A DNA stretch of 64,000 nt from Virgifigura sp964551315 (GTDB taxonomy: Bacteria; Pseudomonadota; Alphaproteobacteria; Dongiales; Dongiaceae), in the NCBI GenBank assembly GCA_964551315.1, contig CAZKCM010000011.1, positions 23,231-87,230 on the forward strand, read 5' to 3'. A model generated the notes under the pieces. The model ran no database searches, had not been told where the DNA came from, and worked only from the letters and a program-made list of their open reading frames with translations. This document shows, piece by piece, positions 1 through 8,457 of this stretch. How positions within the stretch are numbered: position 1 is the stretch's first letter; each line of letters opens with the position of its first letter. Made by a program: the position numbers and the translations under genes.

Positions 1-363
1 CACATGGCCGAGCCACACGCCGATCAGGCACAAGAGAACGGAGCCGGCGATGTTGGCGCACGCCCGGAACCAGTCTCCGTCCTGGACAAGGTTCAGCGTC
101 TGCAGGCTGAAGGAGGAGAAGGTCGTGAACCCGCCGAAGACGCCAATCATGAAGAACTGGCGCGCCGTCGGTCCGAGGAACCATCGGCCGTCAGGACCGG
201 TCAGCGCCGCAAACAGGCCGATCAGCAACGAGCCGAGGACGTTCACGAGCAAGGTTCCCCAGGGGAACGTCTCGCCGAAATGGCGCGCGATCAGGACCGA
301 GCACCAGTGGCGTCCCACGCCGCCGAGCGCGCTTCCGACCGCGATGCCGAGATAGGAGAGCAT
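1..363 (-). CDS. crcB: Fluoride channel CrcB/Fluc (3' end cut by window edge)
   Basis: Small membrane protein that exports fluoride as a dual-topology dimer. The ATG at 361-363 opens a frame that is still open at base 1, giving 121 codons; the family is about 125 residues, so only a few residues are missing. Visible hallmarks are a glycine-rich first helix (SALGGVGRHW), GTLLVNVLGSLLIGLF in the second helix, and the fluoride-pore stretch FGGFTTFSSFS, followed by a last hydrophobic helix. It lies upstream of regA on the same strand with a 56 bp gap. Identification from these motifs is secure; nothing in the flank suggests a fluoride riboswitch, although the gene's own upstream region is short. 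Confidence 0.88.
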   Translation of the reverse strand, partial: MLSYLGIAVGSALGGVGRHWCSVLIARHFGETFPWGTLLVNVLGSLLIGLFAALTGPDGRWFLGPTARQFFMIGVFGGFTTFSSFSLQTLNLVQDGDWFRACANIAGSVLLCLIGVWLGHV

Positions 364-419
364 GGCGTGTTATGACCGGAAACGCCGCGCAGGGGAAGGC
401 GGGCGCGGGCCGGCCGGGG

Positions 420-1031
420 CTATCCGCGCGGAGCGTATTTGTTGAGGATGCGCTGCAAGGTGCGCCGGTGCATCCGCAGCCGCCGGGCGGTTTCGGACAC
501 GTTCCGGTCGCATTGCTCGAACACGCGCTGGATGTGCTCCCAGCGGACGCGGTCCGCCGTCATCGGCTGCTCCGGCGGCGGCGGCAGCTTGTCCTGAACC
601 GTGAGCAACGCCGCCTCGATCGCGTCGGCATCGGCTGGCTTTGGCAGGTAATCCACCGCGCCGGACTTCACCGCCGCGACCGCAGTGGCGATGTTGCCGT
701 AGCCGGTCAACACGATGATGCGGGCGTCGGCGCGAACCTCGCGCAGGACGGTCACGACCTCGAGCCCGCTGCCGTCGCCGAGCCGCAGATCGACCACGGC
801 GAAGGCAGGTGGATTCTCCTCCGCGGCCTCGATCCCGGCGGCGACGCTGTCGGCCGTCGAAACGGTGAAGCCGCGCCGCTCCATCGCCACGGCGAGCCGC
901 TGGCGAAACGGCGCATCGTCATCGACGATCAGCAGCGTCCGCTCGCCGGCTTCCTCGGGCGCGGCGTCGCCGGACGTCGTCGAAGGCGCGCCCGTTCCCG
1001 GTGATGGCCGTGGTTCCTGCTTCATCGACAT
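420..1031 (-). CDS. regA: Response regulator RegA/PrrA/ActR
   Basis: DNA-binding partner of the RegB redox sensor, known in alphaproteobacteria to control respiration, photosynthesis, nitrogen and carbon fixation genes. 203 residues, slightly longer than the usual 180-190 because of a Pro/Ser/Ala-rich N-terminal tail. The receiver domain begins at TLLIVDDDAPFRQRL, has the phospho-acceptor Asp in FAVVDLRLGDGSG and the conserved Lys in LPKPAD. A proline hinge (PPPPEQP) leads to the C-terminal Fis-type helix-turn-helix ending SETARRLRMHRRTLQRIL, which is almost invariant in RegA homologues. It follows regB by 45 bp in the same direction, so the two are probably co-transcribed. ATG at 1031 is used; an in-frame ATG two codons later is also possible. 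Confidence 0.94.
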   Translation of the reverse strand: MSMKQEPRPSPGTGAPSTTSGDAAPEEAGERTLLIVDDDAPFRQRLAVAMERRGFTVSTADSVAAGIEAAEENPPAFAVVDLRLGDGSGLEVVTVLREVRADARIIVLTGYGNIATAVAAVKSGAVDYLPKPADADAIEAALLTVQDKLPPPPEQPMTADRVRWEHIQRVFEQCDRNVSETARRLRMHRRTLQRILNKYAPRG

Positions 1032-1076
1032 CGTGCTTCCGTCCCGCTACGCGTTCTCCGTAGTCTACGCATCAGT

Positions 1077-2435
1077 CTACGCATTCGAGGGCCCGGCCTC
1101 CAGCGTCTCGCGCTTCCAGACCACCCGGACCTCCGCCCCGCCTTCCGCTCTATTGCCGAAGTGCAGGGTGGCGCCGGTCCGCTCGAGCAGCGTCTGGGCG
1201 ATGAACACGCCCAGGCCCATATGAATGGCCTTGCCGTCGCGGTCCTCGACCCCGCCGGACAGATAGGGTTCGCCCAAGCGGTCGAGAAGGCCCGGATCGA
1301 AGCCCGGCCCGTCGTCGAGGATGCGGACGGTGATGTGCTCCTCGTCCCAGCGGATGACGATGCGGACCTCCGAGGCCGCGAACTCCGTGGCGTTCTGGAT
1401 CAGATTGCCGAGGCCGTGCACGATCTCCGGGCTGTGCGGCACGACCGGGGTGCCGTCGAGGGCACCGCCGCCCTGCCCGTCCTCGCCGTCCGCCTCGGCC
1501 GGCGCCACGTCGATCACGAGACGCACCCGGTCCGTCCGATGAGGGGTCGCGGCCGCGTCCACCAGCGCCGAAATCGGAAGCGCCGTGAAGGGCCCGCCGC
1601 CGGTGTCCTCCGGCCGGGCCGCCAGCCCCGCCAGGATCTCGCGGCACCGGTTGCTCTGGCTGAGCAGCAGGTCGACGTCGTCGCGCAAGGGGCTGTCCGG
1701 CGGCAGGTCGCGGGCGATCTCCTTGGCAATGACGGCGATGGTCCCGAGGGGGCTGCCCAGGCCATGCGCCGCGGCCGCGGCGAGCGCGCCGAGGGCCGAG
1801 ACGCGCTGCTCGCGGGCCAGCGCCATCTGCGTCGCCGACAGCGCATCGGACATGCGGCGCGCCTCTTCCGCGACGCTGAACACGTAGACCGCGATGAACA
1901 CCGCCGACAGGGCCAAGGCCAGGGCCAGCCCGAGGATGAACAGCGGCCGCAGGCGAAGGCCGTCGTCCGGCCAAGGCAGCGGCAGATGGAACAGGGCGAG
2001 AAGAACCACGATGACGACCGCGAGCACCGACAGCGCGATGGTGCTGCGCCGCGACAGCACCGTCGCCGACACGGTCACCGGCGCGAGGACGAGGATCGCG
2101 AACGGGTTGGTGAGCCCCCCGGTGAGATAGAGCAGCACGCCGAGTTGCAGCAGGTCGAAGCCGAGATAGAGGCGCGCCTCGCGATCGTCGAGGCGGGCCG
2201 AAGGGGGGCGACGCAGCGTCGCCCAGAGATTGACCAGGGCCGAGGCGCCGACCGCGAGCATCGCCGAGAGAATCGGCAGCTTGAAGCCGAGGACAAAATG
2301 GACGATCAGCAGGGCCGTCGCCTGCCCCGCCACGGCGACCCAGCGGATCAGCACGAGCGTGCGCAGCCGCACCCGGCCGCGCGGATTCGTCAGGGCGGCA
2401 AGCGCGAACTCGTTATCGGTGGTCCCGCTGCTCAT
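1077..2435 (-). CDS. regB: Redox sensor histidine kinase RegB/PrrB/ActS
   Basis: Membrane sensor kinase that phosphorylates RegA in response to quinone redox state. The ATG at 2435 gives 452 residues and an N-terminus typical of the family; the frame stays open to 2546, but that extension is arginine-rich and unlike homologues. About six hydrophobic helices cover residues 25-200. The fully conserved quinone-binding heptapeptide GGxxNPF is present as GGLTNPF (residues 106-112), and the redox-active Cys is at about residue 264 in NRCREIL. The H-box phospho-acceptor is His224, but the usual HELGTP reads HGLGSP. The N-box (GLGNLIQNATEF) and G-boxes (DDGPGFD, GLGVFIA) are intact. The change at His+1 is unusual and could lower kinase activity; function is otherwise well supported. 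Confidence 0.9.
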   Translation of the reverse strand: MSSGTTDNEFALAALTNPRGRVRLRTLVLIRWVAVAGQATALLIVHFVLGFKLPILSAMLAVGASALVNLWATLRRPPSARLDDREARLYLGFDLLQLGVLLYLTGGLTNPFAILVLAPVTVSATVLSRRSTIALSVLAVVIVVLLALFHLPLPWPDDGLRLRPLFILGLALALALSAVFIAVYVFSVAEEARRMSDALSATQMALAREQRVSALGALAAAAAHGLGSPLGTIAVIAKEIARDLPPDSPLRDDVDLLLSQSNRCREILAGLAARPEDTGGGPFTALPISALVDAAATPHRTDRVRLVIDVAPAEADGEDGQGGGALDGTPVVPHSPEIVHGLGNLIQNATEFAASEVRIVIRWDEEHITVRILDDGPGFDPGLLDRLGEPYLSGGVEDRDGKAIHMGLGVFIAQTLLERTGATLHFGNRAEGGAEVRVVWKRETLEAGPSNA

Positions 2436-2623
2436 GGCCGCATGAGAGGGCGAACGGACGCGCAACGCAAGAGGCGGGTTGCGCCGCAAGCGCCCGTTTC
2501 GCGCCTCCGCCCGCGACGGATGGGCACCGGCCACCGCGTTCGGCACTAGCCACGCGCCGCCGATCTCCCTAAGTTTCGGGCGTGCCGTATTCGTCCGTTG
2601 CCAAATCCGACATCCGCCGCCCC

Positions 2624-3403
2624 ATGCCCAAGCCGGTCATCCAGGTCGCGTCCCTTACGAAGCGATTCGGTTCGCTGACCGCGGTCGACGGCGTGAGCTT
2701 TGCGGTGCCGGCCGGAGCGACGGTGGGACTGCTCGGCGGCAACGGCGCGGGAAAAACCACGACCATCTCGATGCTGCTCGGCCTTCTGCTGCCGACCGCC
2801 GGGACGATCACCGTTCTCGGCGAGGACATGCTGCGCCACCGGCATCGGGTGCTGCCGCGAATGAACTTCTCTTCGCCTTATGTCGATCTTCCGCACCGGC
2901 TGTCGGTGCGCGAGAACCTGACCGTCTACGCCCATCTCTACGGCGTGCGCGACAGCCGTCGACGGATCGCGCGCATGGCCGAGGACCTCGACATCGGTCG
3001 CCTGCTGAATCAGCGCACCGGAAGCCTGTCGGCCGGGCAGAAGACCCGTGTTGCCCTGGCCAAGGCACTGCTCAACGAGCCAGAGGTGCTGCTGCTCGAC
3101 GAACCCACCGCCTCGCTCGACCCCGACACGGCCGATTGGATCCGCGGCTATCTCGAGACCTATCGCGACCGCACCGGCGCGGCGATCCTGCTCGCCTCGC
3201 ACAACATGGCCGAGGTCGAACGGCTGTGCAGCGACGTGCTGATGATGCGCCAGGGCCGCATCGTGGACCGCGGGCCGCCGATGGATCTCATCCGCCGCTA
3301 TGGCCGGACCAACCTCGAAGAGGTGTTCCTGGACATCGCCCGCAACCGCAAGGGAGCCGCCGGGGGCGGGCGCTCACCCGCCTTCGAGGAGGCGTCCGAA
3401 TGA
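2624..3403 (+). CDS. ABC-2 type exporter, ATP-binding protein
   Basis: Nucleotide-binding subunit of an ABC-2 (NodI/DrrA/YadG-like) exporter. The ATG at 2624 gives 259 residues beginning just before the core PVIQVASLTKRFG; a GTG at 2582 would add 14 residues. Walker A is GGNGAGKTT, the Q-loop region follows, the signature motif is LSAGQKTR (in place of LSGGQ), Walker B is VLLLDEPTASLD, and the switch His is in LASHNMAE. The stop codon overlaps the start of the downstream permease (ATGA), so the two are translationally coupled and surely form one transporter. The substrate cannot be told; related systems export polysaccharide, lipid or drugs. Confidence 0.88.
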   Translation: MPKPVIQVASLTKRFGSLTAVDGVSFAVPAGATVGLLGGNGAGKTTTISMLLGLLLPTAGTITVLGEDMLRHRHRVLPRMNFSSPYVDLPHRLSVRENLTVYAHLYGVRDSRRRIARMAEDLDIGRLLNQRTGSLSAGQKTRVALAKALLNEPEVLLLDEPTASLDPDTADWIRGYLETYRDRTGAAILLASHNMAEVERLCSDVLMMRQGRIVDRGPPMDLIRRYGRTNLEEVFLDIARNRKGAAGGGRSPAFEEASE

Positions 3404-4251
3404 CGCCACCGGCCACCGGAAATCAGGCCCGGCATCGGATCCGGGCGCCGTCAGGCGGCCTGTCGGTCCGGCGCATCGGCGCCATGGTGCTGCGCCATCT
3501 CTACGTGCTGCGCGGTTCCTGGCCGCGGGTCTTGGAGCTCGCCTACTGGCCGACGGTGCAGATGGTCATCTGGGGCTTCCTCACCGTCTTCCTGGCCACC
3601 AACAGCTCCTGGGTGGCGAACGCCTTCGGCATCCTTCTGTCGGCGGTGCTGCTGTGGGACGTGCTGTTCCGCGGGCAGCTCGGCTTCTCCATCTCCTTCC
3701 TCGAGGAGATGTGGTCGCGCAATATGGGCAACCTGTTCGTAAGTCCCCTGCGGCCGATCGAGCACGTTCTGTCCATGATGGCGATGAGCCTGATCCGCAC
3801 CCTGATCGGCGTGACGCCGGCAGCGCTGCTCGCCATCCCGCTCTACCACTACTCGGTGTTCACCCTCGGCCTGCCCCTGGTCGCCTTCTTTGCCAACCTG
3901 CTGGTCATGGGCTGGGCAATCGGGCTGTTCGTAACGGCGCTGATCCTGCGCTACGGCCTCGGCGCCGAGAACCTCGCTTGGTTCGTCGTCTTCCTGCTGG
4001 CGCCGGTAAGCGCCGTCTACTATCCGGTCACCGTGCTGCCCGACTGGCTGCAATACGTTGCCTGGGCCCTGCCCTCCACCAACGTCTTCGAGGGCATGCG
4101 CGCCGTGCTCATGCACGGCGACTTCCGGCCGGGGCTTCTGGCGAACGCCGTGCTGCTGAACGGCCTCTATCTCGGCCTCGGCGCGCTCGCCTACCTCTAT
4201 TCCTTCCGCGTGGCGCGGCAGCGCGGCCTGCTGCTGCAGGTCGGGGAGTGA
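3400..4251 (+). CDS. ABC-2 type exporter, permease protein
   Basis: Membrane subunit paired with the ATPase encoded immediately upstream (4-nt overlap). 283 residues with about six transmembrane segments spread from residue 45 to the C-terminus. The NodJ-like layout is visible: a cytoplasmic N-terminus, a helix starting near VQMVIWGFL, the loop SFLEEMWSRNMGNLFVSPLRPIEH that carries the conserved ABC-2 coupling region, and a C-terminal half with ALPSTNVFEGMRAVL. This is the usual ABC2_membrane family length. Substrate unknown. No further subunit follows; the next gene starts 120 bp downstream and is unrelated, so the exporter is probably a homodimer of each subunit. Confidence 0.86.
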   Translation: MTPPATGNQARHRIRAPSGGLSVRRIGAMVLRHLYVLRGSWPRVLELAYWPTVQMVIWGFLTVFLATNSSWVANAFGILLSAVLLWDVLFRGQLGFSISFLEEMWSRNMGNLFVSPLRPIEHVLSMMAMSLIRTLIGVTPAALLAIPLYHYSVFTLGLPLVAFFANLLVMGWAIGLFVTALILRYGLGAENLAWFVVFLLAPVSAVYYPVTVLPDWLQYVAWALPSTNVFEGMRAVLMHGDFRPGLLANAVLLNGLYLGLGALAYLYSFRVARQRGLLLQVGE

Positions 4252-4371
4252 CCGCCGCGCCCTCGGGCGTGCCTGCGACCATTCTTCACTGGATCACCGC
4301 CGCGGCCTGGGGAAAGATGGACCGGCGGGAGCGGTCTGCGATTCCCGCTCGACGCGATCGAGAGAGGCCGA

Positions 4372-4815
4372 ATGGCCCGCAACGGACGGAACGACAGGCG
4401 ACGGCGCAGGGCGCGTGCCTTTTGCGCGCCCCGATGGACGCGGTTCGGCGCCCTGCTGGCGATGTTCGCCCTGCTTCTGCAGAGTGCGATCGCGCTGCAA
4501 TATCCGGTCATGGCCGCGGGCGTCCGCGCCGGGATCCCATCTCCGTCGTGGCAGGATGCCGATCGCGCATCGCCCGACCGGCACGCCGCCCATTGCAGCG
4601 AGAGCGAAAAGCAAGGCGGACCGGCCCATAAGGGCCATGGCTGCCCGATCTGTCTGACCCTGCAGCAGGCGGGCACCTTCATCGCGCCCGCCGAAGCGGG
4701 CGTCGTCTTCGCCCTCCGCTCCGAAACGGCCTGCCTCAAGCCCGTCGTCAGGCCCTGGCCGGACGACAAAACCTTCCCGGCCGCCCGCCCCCGCGCACCT
4801 CCGGCGACGGCCTGA
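4372..4815 (+). CDS. DUF2946-like small secreted/membrane protein, copper-associated
   Basis: 147 residues with an arginine-rich N-terminus and one hydrophobic segment (about residues 26-45) that may be a signal anchor. After it comes a His/Cys-rich stretch, HAAHCSE followed by HKGHGCPICLTLQQAGTF; the CPIC motif followed by a leucine-rich helix is the hallmark of DUF2946 proteins, which are commonly encoded beside copper or TonB genes. Here it lies 92 bp upstream of ycnI and the CopC-CopD gene on the same strand, which supports a role in periplasmic copper handling. The family has no proven biochemical function; metal binding through the Cys/His cluster is an inference. Confidence 0.62.
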   Translation: MARNGRNDRRRRRARAFCAPRWTRFGALLAMFALLLQSAIALQYPVMAAGVRAGIPSPSWQDADRASPDRHAAHCSESEKQGGPAHKGHGCPICLTLQQAGTFIAPAEAGVVFALRSETACLKPVVRPWPDDKTFPAARPRAPPATA

Positions 4816-4907
4816 CGCCGTCCTTATGACGAGGCCCGGCGCCGTCGGCGGCCGTCGGCCCCGCGGCATCGGGCTTCAAGGTCCGTTACGCTGGAGGTGT
4901 ATCTGTC

Positions 4908-5438
4908 ATGAACGCATTCCGCTCGCTTGCGGCCGTTCTGGCCGCAAGCCTGTCCGGCGCGGCCGTCCCGGCGGCCCTCGCTCACGTTACGCTTGAGCAA
5001 ACGCAGGCGCCGGCCGGCAGCTTCTACAAGGCCGTCCTCCGGGTCGGGCACGGCTGCGACGGCTCTCCCACGGTGAGGATCCGCGTCCGCATCCCGGAGG
5101 GCGTCCGGCAGGCGAAGCCGATGCCGAAGCCGGGCTGGGAGCTGTCCACGGTCGTCGAAAAGCTGCCGGAGCCCTATGACTGGTACGGCACCGCCATCAC
5201 CGAAGACGTGCGCGAGATCGTCTGGAGCGGCGGCAATCTGCCCGACGCCTTCTACGACGAGTTCGTCTTCCGCGCGAAGCTGCCGGAGCAGGACGGCCTG
5301 GTCCTGAGCTTCCCGGTCGTCCAGGAATGCGCGCAGGGCGTGCATCGCTGGATCGAGATCCCGGAGCCGGGCAAGACCGCCGACGACTACGAGGAGCCGG
5401 CGCCGCAGCTTACGCTGACGCCGCAGGAGGCGGAGTAG
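4908..5438 (+). CDS. ycnI: YcnI family copper-binding protein (DUF1775)
   Basis: Periplasmic copper-binding protein of 176 residues, preceded by a good ribosome binding site (GGAGG 8 nt before the ATG). A signal peptide of about 25 residues ends at ALA, leaving mature His1 in HVTLEQ, the residue that with a Glu and a Trp forms the mono-histidine brace copper site in the family; a candidate Trp lies in VWSGGNLPDAFYDEF. The core then follows the DUF1775 pattern, with conserved VRIRVRIPEGV and KPMPKPGW. It is separated by one base from the CopC-CopD gene, so the two are co-translated. It probably delivers or buffers Cu(II) for that transporter; direction of transport is not known. Confidence 0.87.
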   Translation: MNAFRSLAAVLAASLSGAAVPAALAHVTLEQTQAPAGSFYKAVLRVGHGCDGSPTVRIRVRIPEGVRQAKPMPKPGWELSTVVEKLPEPYDWYGTAITEDVREIVWSGGNLPDAFYDEFVFRAKLPEQDGLVLSFPVVQECAQGVHRWIEIPEPGKTADDYEEPAPQLTLTPQEAE

Positions 5439-5439
5439 G

Positions 5440-7158
5440 ATGTCCGGTCGGGGCGGTCGCCGCCGCCTCGACCGGCGCCCCGCGCCGGCGGCGGCCATGG
5501 TCTGGGCGGCGCTCGTCCTCGCGCTGGCGACGCTCGCGACCGCGGGGTTCGCGCCCGCCGCCCGGGCCCATGCCGTGCTGCTGGAAACGGTGCCGACGGA
5601 CGGCGCGATCCTCGCGGACTCGCCGGACGAGATCCTGCTGCGCTTCAACGAGCCGGTGCGGCCGATCGCCGTCCAGGTGCTCGACCGGAGCGGCCGGACG
5701 GTCGCCGCGCCCGAACACATCCACGCCGCGGACGGGACACTGCGCATCGCCCTGCCGGCGCCCCTGCCGGACGGCGGCTATGTCGTAAGCTACCGCGTGG
5801 CCTCGGCCGACGCCCATCCGGTCGCCGGCGCCTTCCTCTTCACCGTCGGGCCCGCCGGACAGACACCGGCTGACGCCCGCGCGATTGGAGAGACGCCGGA
5901 CCGGTCGGGGGCGGGATGGTGGTGGGCGGTGGCGCTGTTCCGGATCGTCCGCGACGCCGCGCTGCTCGCCGCGGCGGGCGGCGCAATGGCTCTTCTGTTC
6001 GTCGCCGGCGGCACCGACCCGTCCGTGCGGAACCGGATCCGGCGCGGCCTGCTCGCCGCCGCCGGCCTCGGGATCGGAGCCGCGGCCGTCGGGCCGGGTC
6101 TGCAGGGCGGCTTGCTGGCCGGCCTGCCGGCGCACGCGATCCTCGAGCCCGACCCGTGGCGGATCGGCTGGACGAGCAGCGCGGGGCCGAGCGCCGTGGT
6201 CACGATCGCCGGCCTCGCCCTGTTGGCGACCGGCCTGCGGATGCGGCCGGGCGCGGTACGGCTCCTCGCCGTCGCGATCGGACTCACGGCCGCGACCGGC
6301 GGCCTCCTGCTCAGCGGGCACGCCGCCGCGACCGATCCGCGCTGGCTGACGGCGCCGGCCTGGGCCCTGCATCTTCTCGCGGCCGCGTTCTGGGCCGGCG
6401 CCCTCTGGCCGCTGCTGGTGGTGCTGCGCGCGGAGCCGCCCGTCACCGCCGCCCGCGTTCTCCGGCGCTTCTCGCGGCTGGCCGTGGCGGCGGTGGGCGG
6501 TCTGGTGGCGGCGGGGTTGGCGATCGCGACGGTGCAGACGGGGACCGTGACCGCCCTGTTCGGCACCGGTTACGGACGCCTGCTGCTGGCGAAGCTGGGC
6601 CTCGTGGCCGGGCTGCTGCTGATCGCCGCCAACAACAAATGGCGCCTGACCCCGGCGCTCGCGGCCGGCGACGCCGGGGCAGCGCTGCAGCTTCGGCGCG
6701 CGATCCGGGCCGAGATCGGCGTCGTCGTCGCCATTCTTGCGGTGACGGCGGTGCTCGCCCAGACCCCGCCGCCGGCGGCGGAGGACACCGGCGGCCATGC
6801 ATCTCATCACCGGAGCCACGATCACGAAGGCGCGGCAGGCCGCGCCGTCACGGCCAGGGCGGACGGGATCATGGCGCGCCTGGAAGTCACCCCCGGCACC
6901 GCCGGACCGAACGCCGTGACGATCGCGCTGACCACCGCCGACGGCGATCCCGTGCGGCCGCTGGAACTTTCCGTGGCCTTCTCCCAGCCCGCCATCGGCA
7001 TCGCGCCGATCAAGCGGGCACCGGCTGCCGTCGGCCCCGGCCGATACCGGCTGGAGGCCTTCGAGTTCCTCGTTCCGGGTCGGTGGACGGTCCGCGTCGA
7101 GGCCCTGATCACCGATTTCGAGAAGGCCGTCCTGACGGCCGAGGTCCCGATCCAATGA
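5440..7158 (+). CDS. copD: CopC-CopD fusion copper resistance/uptake protein
   Basis: 572 residues. After a signal segment ending ARA, the mature protein begins HAVLLETVP, the N-terminal His of a CopC copper site; a second CopC motif is DAHPVAGAFLFTVG at about residues 127-140. From about residue 160 to 450 there are around eight hydrophobic helices typical of CopD (GHAAATDPRWL, then LATVQTG-like and LLLAKLGLVAGLLLIAANN). A histidine-rich linker HASHHRSHDHEG precedes a C-terminal extracytoplasmic beta domain of about 100 residues resembling YtkA/FixH-like domains. Fused CopC-CopD proteins of this type are common beside YcnI. The His-rich linker probably binds metal. It ends 13 bp from the convergent ycaQ-like gene. 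Confidence 0.87.
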   Translation: MSGRGGRRRLDRRPAPAAAMVWAALVLALATLATAGFAPAARAHAVLLETVPTDGAILADSPDEILLRFNEPVRPIAVQVLDRSGRTVAAPEHIHAADGTLRIALPAPLPDGGYVVSYRVASADAHPVAGAFLFTVGPAGQTPADARAIGETPDRSGAGWWWAVALFRIVRDAALLAAAGGAMALLFVAGGTDPSVRNRIRRGLLAAAGLGIGAAAVGPGLQGGLLAGLPAHAILEPDPWRIGWTSSAGPSAVVTIAGLALLATGLRMRPGAVRLLAVAIGLTAATGGLLLSGHAAATDPRWLTAPAWALHLLAAAFWAGALWPLLVVLRAEPPVTAARVLRRFSRLAVAAVGGLVAAGLAIATVQTGTVTALFGTGYGRLLLAKLGLVAGLLLIAANNKWRLTPALAAGDAGAALQLRRAIRAEIGVVVAILAVTAVLAQTPPPAAEDTGGHASHHRSHDHEGAAGRAVTARADGIMARLEVTPGTAGPNAVTIALTTADGDPVRPLELSVAFSQPAIGIAPIKRAPAAVGPGRYRLEAFEFLVPGRWTVRVEALITDFEKAVLTAEVPIQ

Positions 7159-7171
7159 CCCCGCGAGCGGC

Positions 7172-8368
7172 TCAGCCGTCGCAGCGCCCGACGAGGGCCC
7201 GTCGGATCTCGCGCGTGGTGCGGGTCGTCACCGCCACCTTCTCCGCCCCGGCGAGCCGGGCGACCCGGTAGACGCCCGCGCGCAAGGCCTCCGAGGGCAC
7301 CGGCCGGCGTAGCTCGATGCCCCGGATCTGCCAGACGCCGTCGGCAAGCCGCGCGTCGATGAGACCCGCCACCGCGTCCTCGTAGAGGACCGGCAGGGCG
7401 AAGTAGAAGCGGCGCTGCGCGGCCGGGGTATAGGCCTCGAACTTGTAGTCGAGGCCGAACAGGGCGCCGAGGCGCGCGCGGCTGAAGAGGAGATTGTCGA
7501 GCGGCGGCACCAGCCGCACCGTCGGGCCCGCCGCGCGCGCCGCGCGGTCCCAACCCTCCTCGTCCTCCGGCCGGTACCAGTAGACCGGCGCGTCCGGCAG
7601 ATCGGTCACCACCACGGGCCGCGCCAGGCCGTCCGGCAGCAGCGCCTCGACGCGGGCCCGCCAATGCCCGATCGGCGTGCCGCGCCACTGCCCGTAATGG
7701 AGCCGGGCGCGGCGCGCGATCTGCTCCGCCGTGCCGGCCTTCAGCACCGCGAGCGCCGAGGAAACCAGGAATCGCTCATAGACCGCCGCCGGCGGCGGCG
7801 CCCAGCCGACGAGCTCCGGCGCCGCGCGTTCGGTAAGGTCGAAGCAGCGGTGGAAGTGGGGCGTCCGGCCGGCGATCTGCAGGGCGATGTCCTCGAACAG
7901 ATATTCGAGCGCCTTGGTCGTCTCCTTGATCGTCGAGAAGCCGCCCGGCACGCGCGCGGCGGTGAACTGCGCCGCCGTCACCGGACCGTTCGCGCGGACG
8001 GCCGCCAGGACGCGATCCATAACCGGGCGCAGCGCGTCGCGCGCCGCCTTTCGGCGCTCCGACCGGTCGGCGAAGGCCGTCACCAGGAGCGGCAGCCAGT
8101 CGCGCCGCACGGCGAACAGAGGATAATGGGTCTCGCGGAAGGCGCCGCGCTCGTAGAGCTGATCGTAGAACGCAGCGGGCGGCCCCTCGGCCCGCGCGGC
8201 CCAGGCGAGCTCCTGGTTGCGGAGCCCGCTGACCCGGATCGAATCGATCTGGATCATGCCGAGATCGGGGGCCCGCTCCGCCGCCGCATCGGGCGCCCAG
8301 AAGCCGCCCCGAAGCCCGAGCCGGTCGAGCAGGAAGGCGCGCAGCTCCGCCGAGGAAACGCGCCGCAC
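7172..8368 (-). CDS. YcaQ/AlkX-like winged-helix DNA glycosylase
   Basis: 398 residues from a GTG start at 8368 (MRRVSSAELRAFLLDRLGL); no ATG is available before the conserved region and the frame further upstream reads through antisense of cobT. The protein matches the winged-helix family of YcaQ/AlkX (former DUF1006), DNA glycosylases that unhook interstrand crosslinks. Family features visible are LGMIQIDSIRV near the N-terminus, the YERGAFRETHYPLFAVRRDWLP stretch (two-part wing), and a C-terminal region with PPLDNLLFSRARLGALFGLDYKFEAYTPAAQRRFYFALPVLY. It faces the copper operon and shares no operon with it. Enzymatic activity was not checked for the QxQ-type catalytic motif; here the equivalent stretch reads IQID. 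Confidence 0.8.
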   Translation of the reverse strand: MRRVSSAELRAFLLDRLGLRGGFWAPDAAAERAPDLGMIQIDSIRVSGLRNQELAWAARAEGPPAAFYDQLYERGAFRETHYPLFAVRRDWLPLLVTAFADRSERRKAARDALRPVMDRVLAAVRANGPVTAAQFTAARVPGGFSTIKETTKALEYLFEDIALQIAGRTPHFHRCFDLTERAAPELVGWAPPPAAVYERFLVSSALAVLKAGTAEQIARRARLHYGQWRGTPIGHWRARVEALLPDGLARPVVVTDLPDAPVYWYRPEDEEGWDRAARAAGPTVRLVPPLDNLLFSRARLGALFGLDYKFEAYTPAAQRRFYFALPVLYEDAVAGLIDARLADGVWQIRGIELRRPVPSEALRAGVYRVARLAGAEKVAVTTRTTREIRRALVGRCDG

Positions 8369-8457
8369 GCACCCGCCCCGAGGCGCGCGCCTGCCGCCCT
8401 TCGCTTCGAGAACCCGCCTTTGCACGGGGTTGTTTTCGAGTCCGGCGGGGAGGGGCG

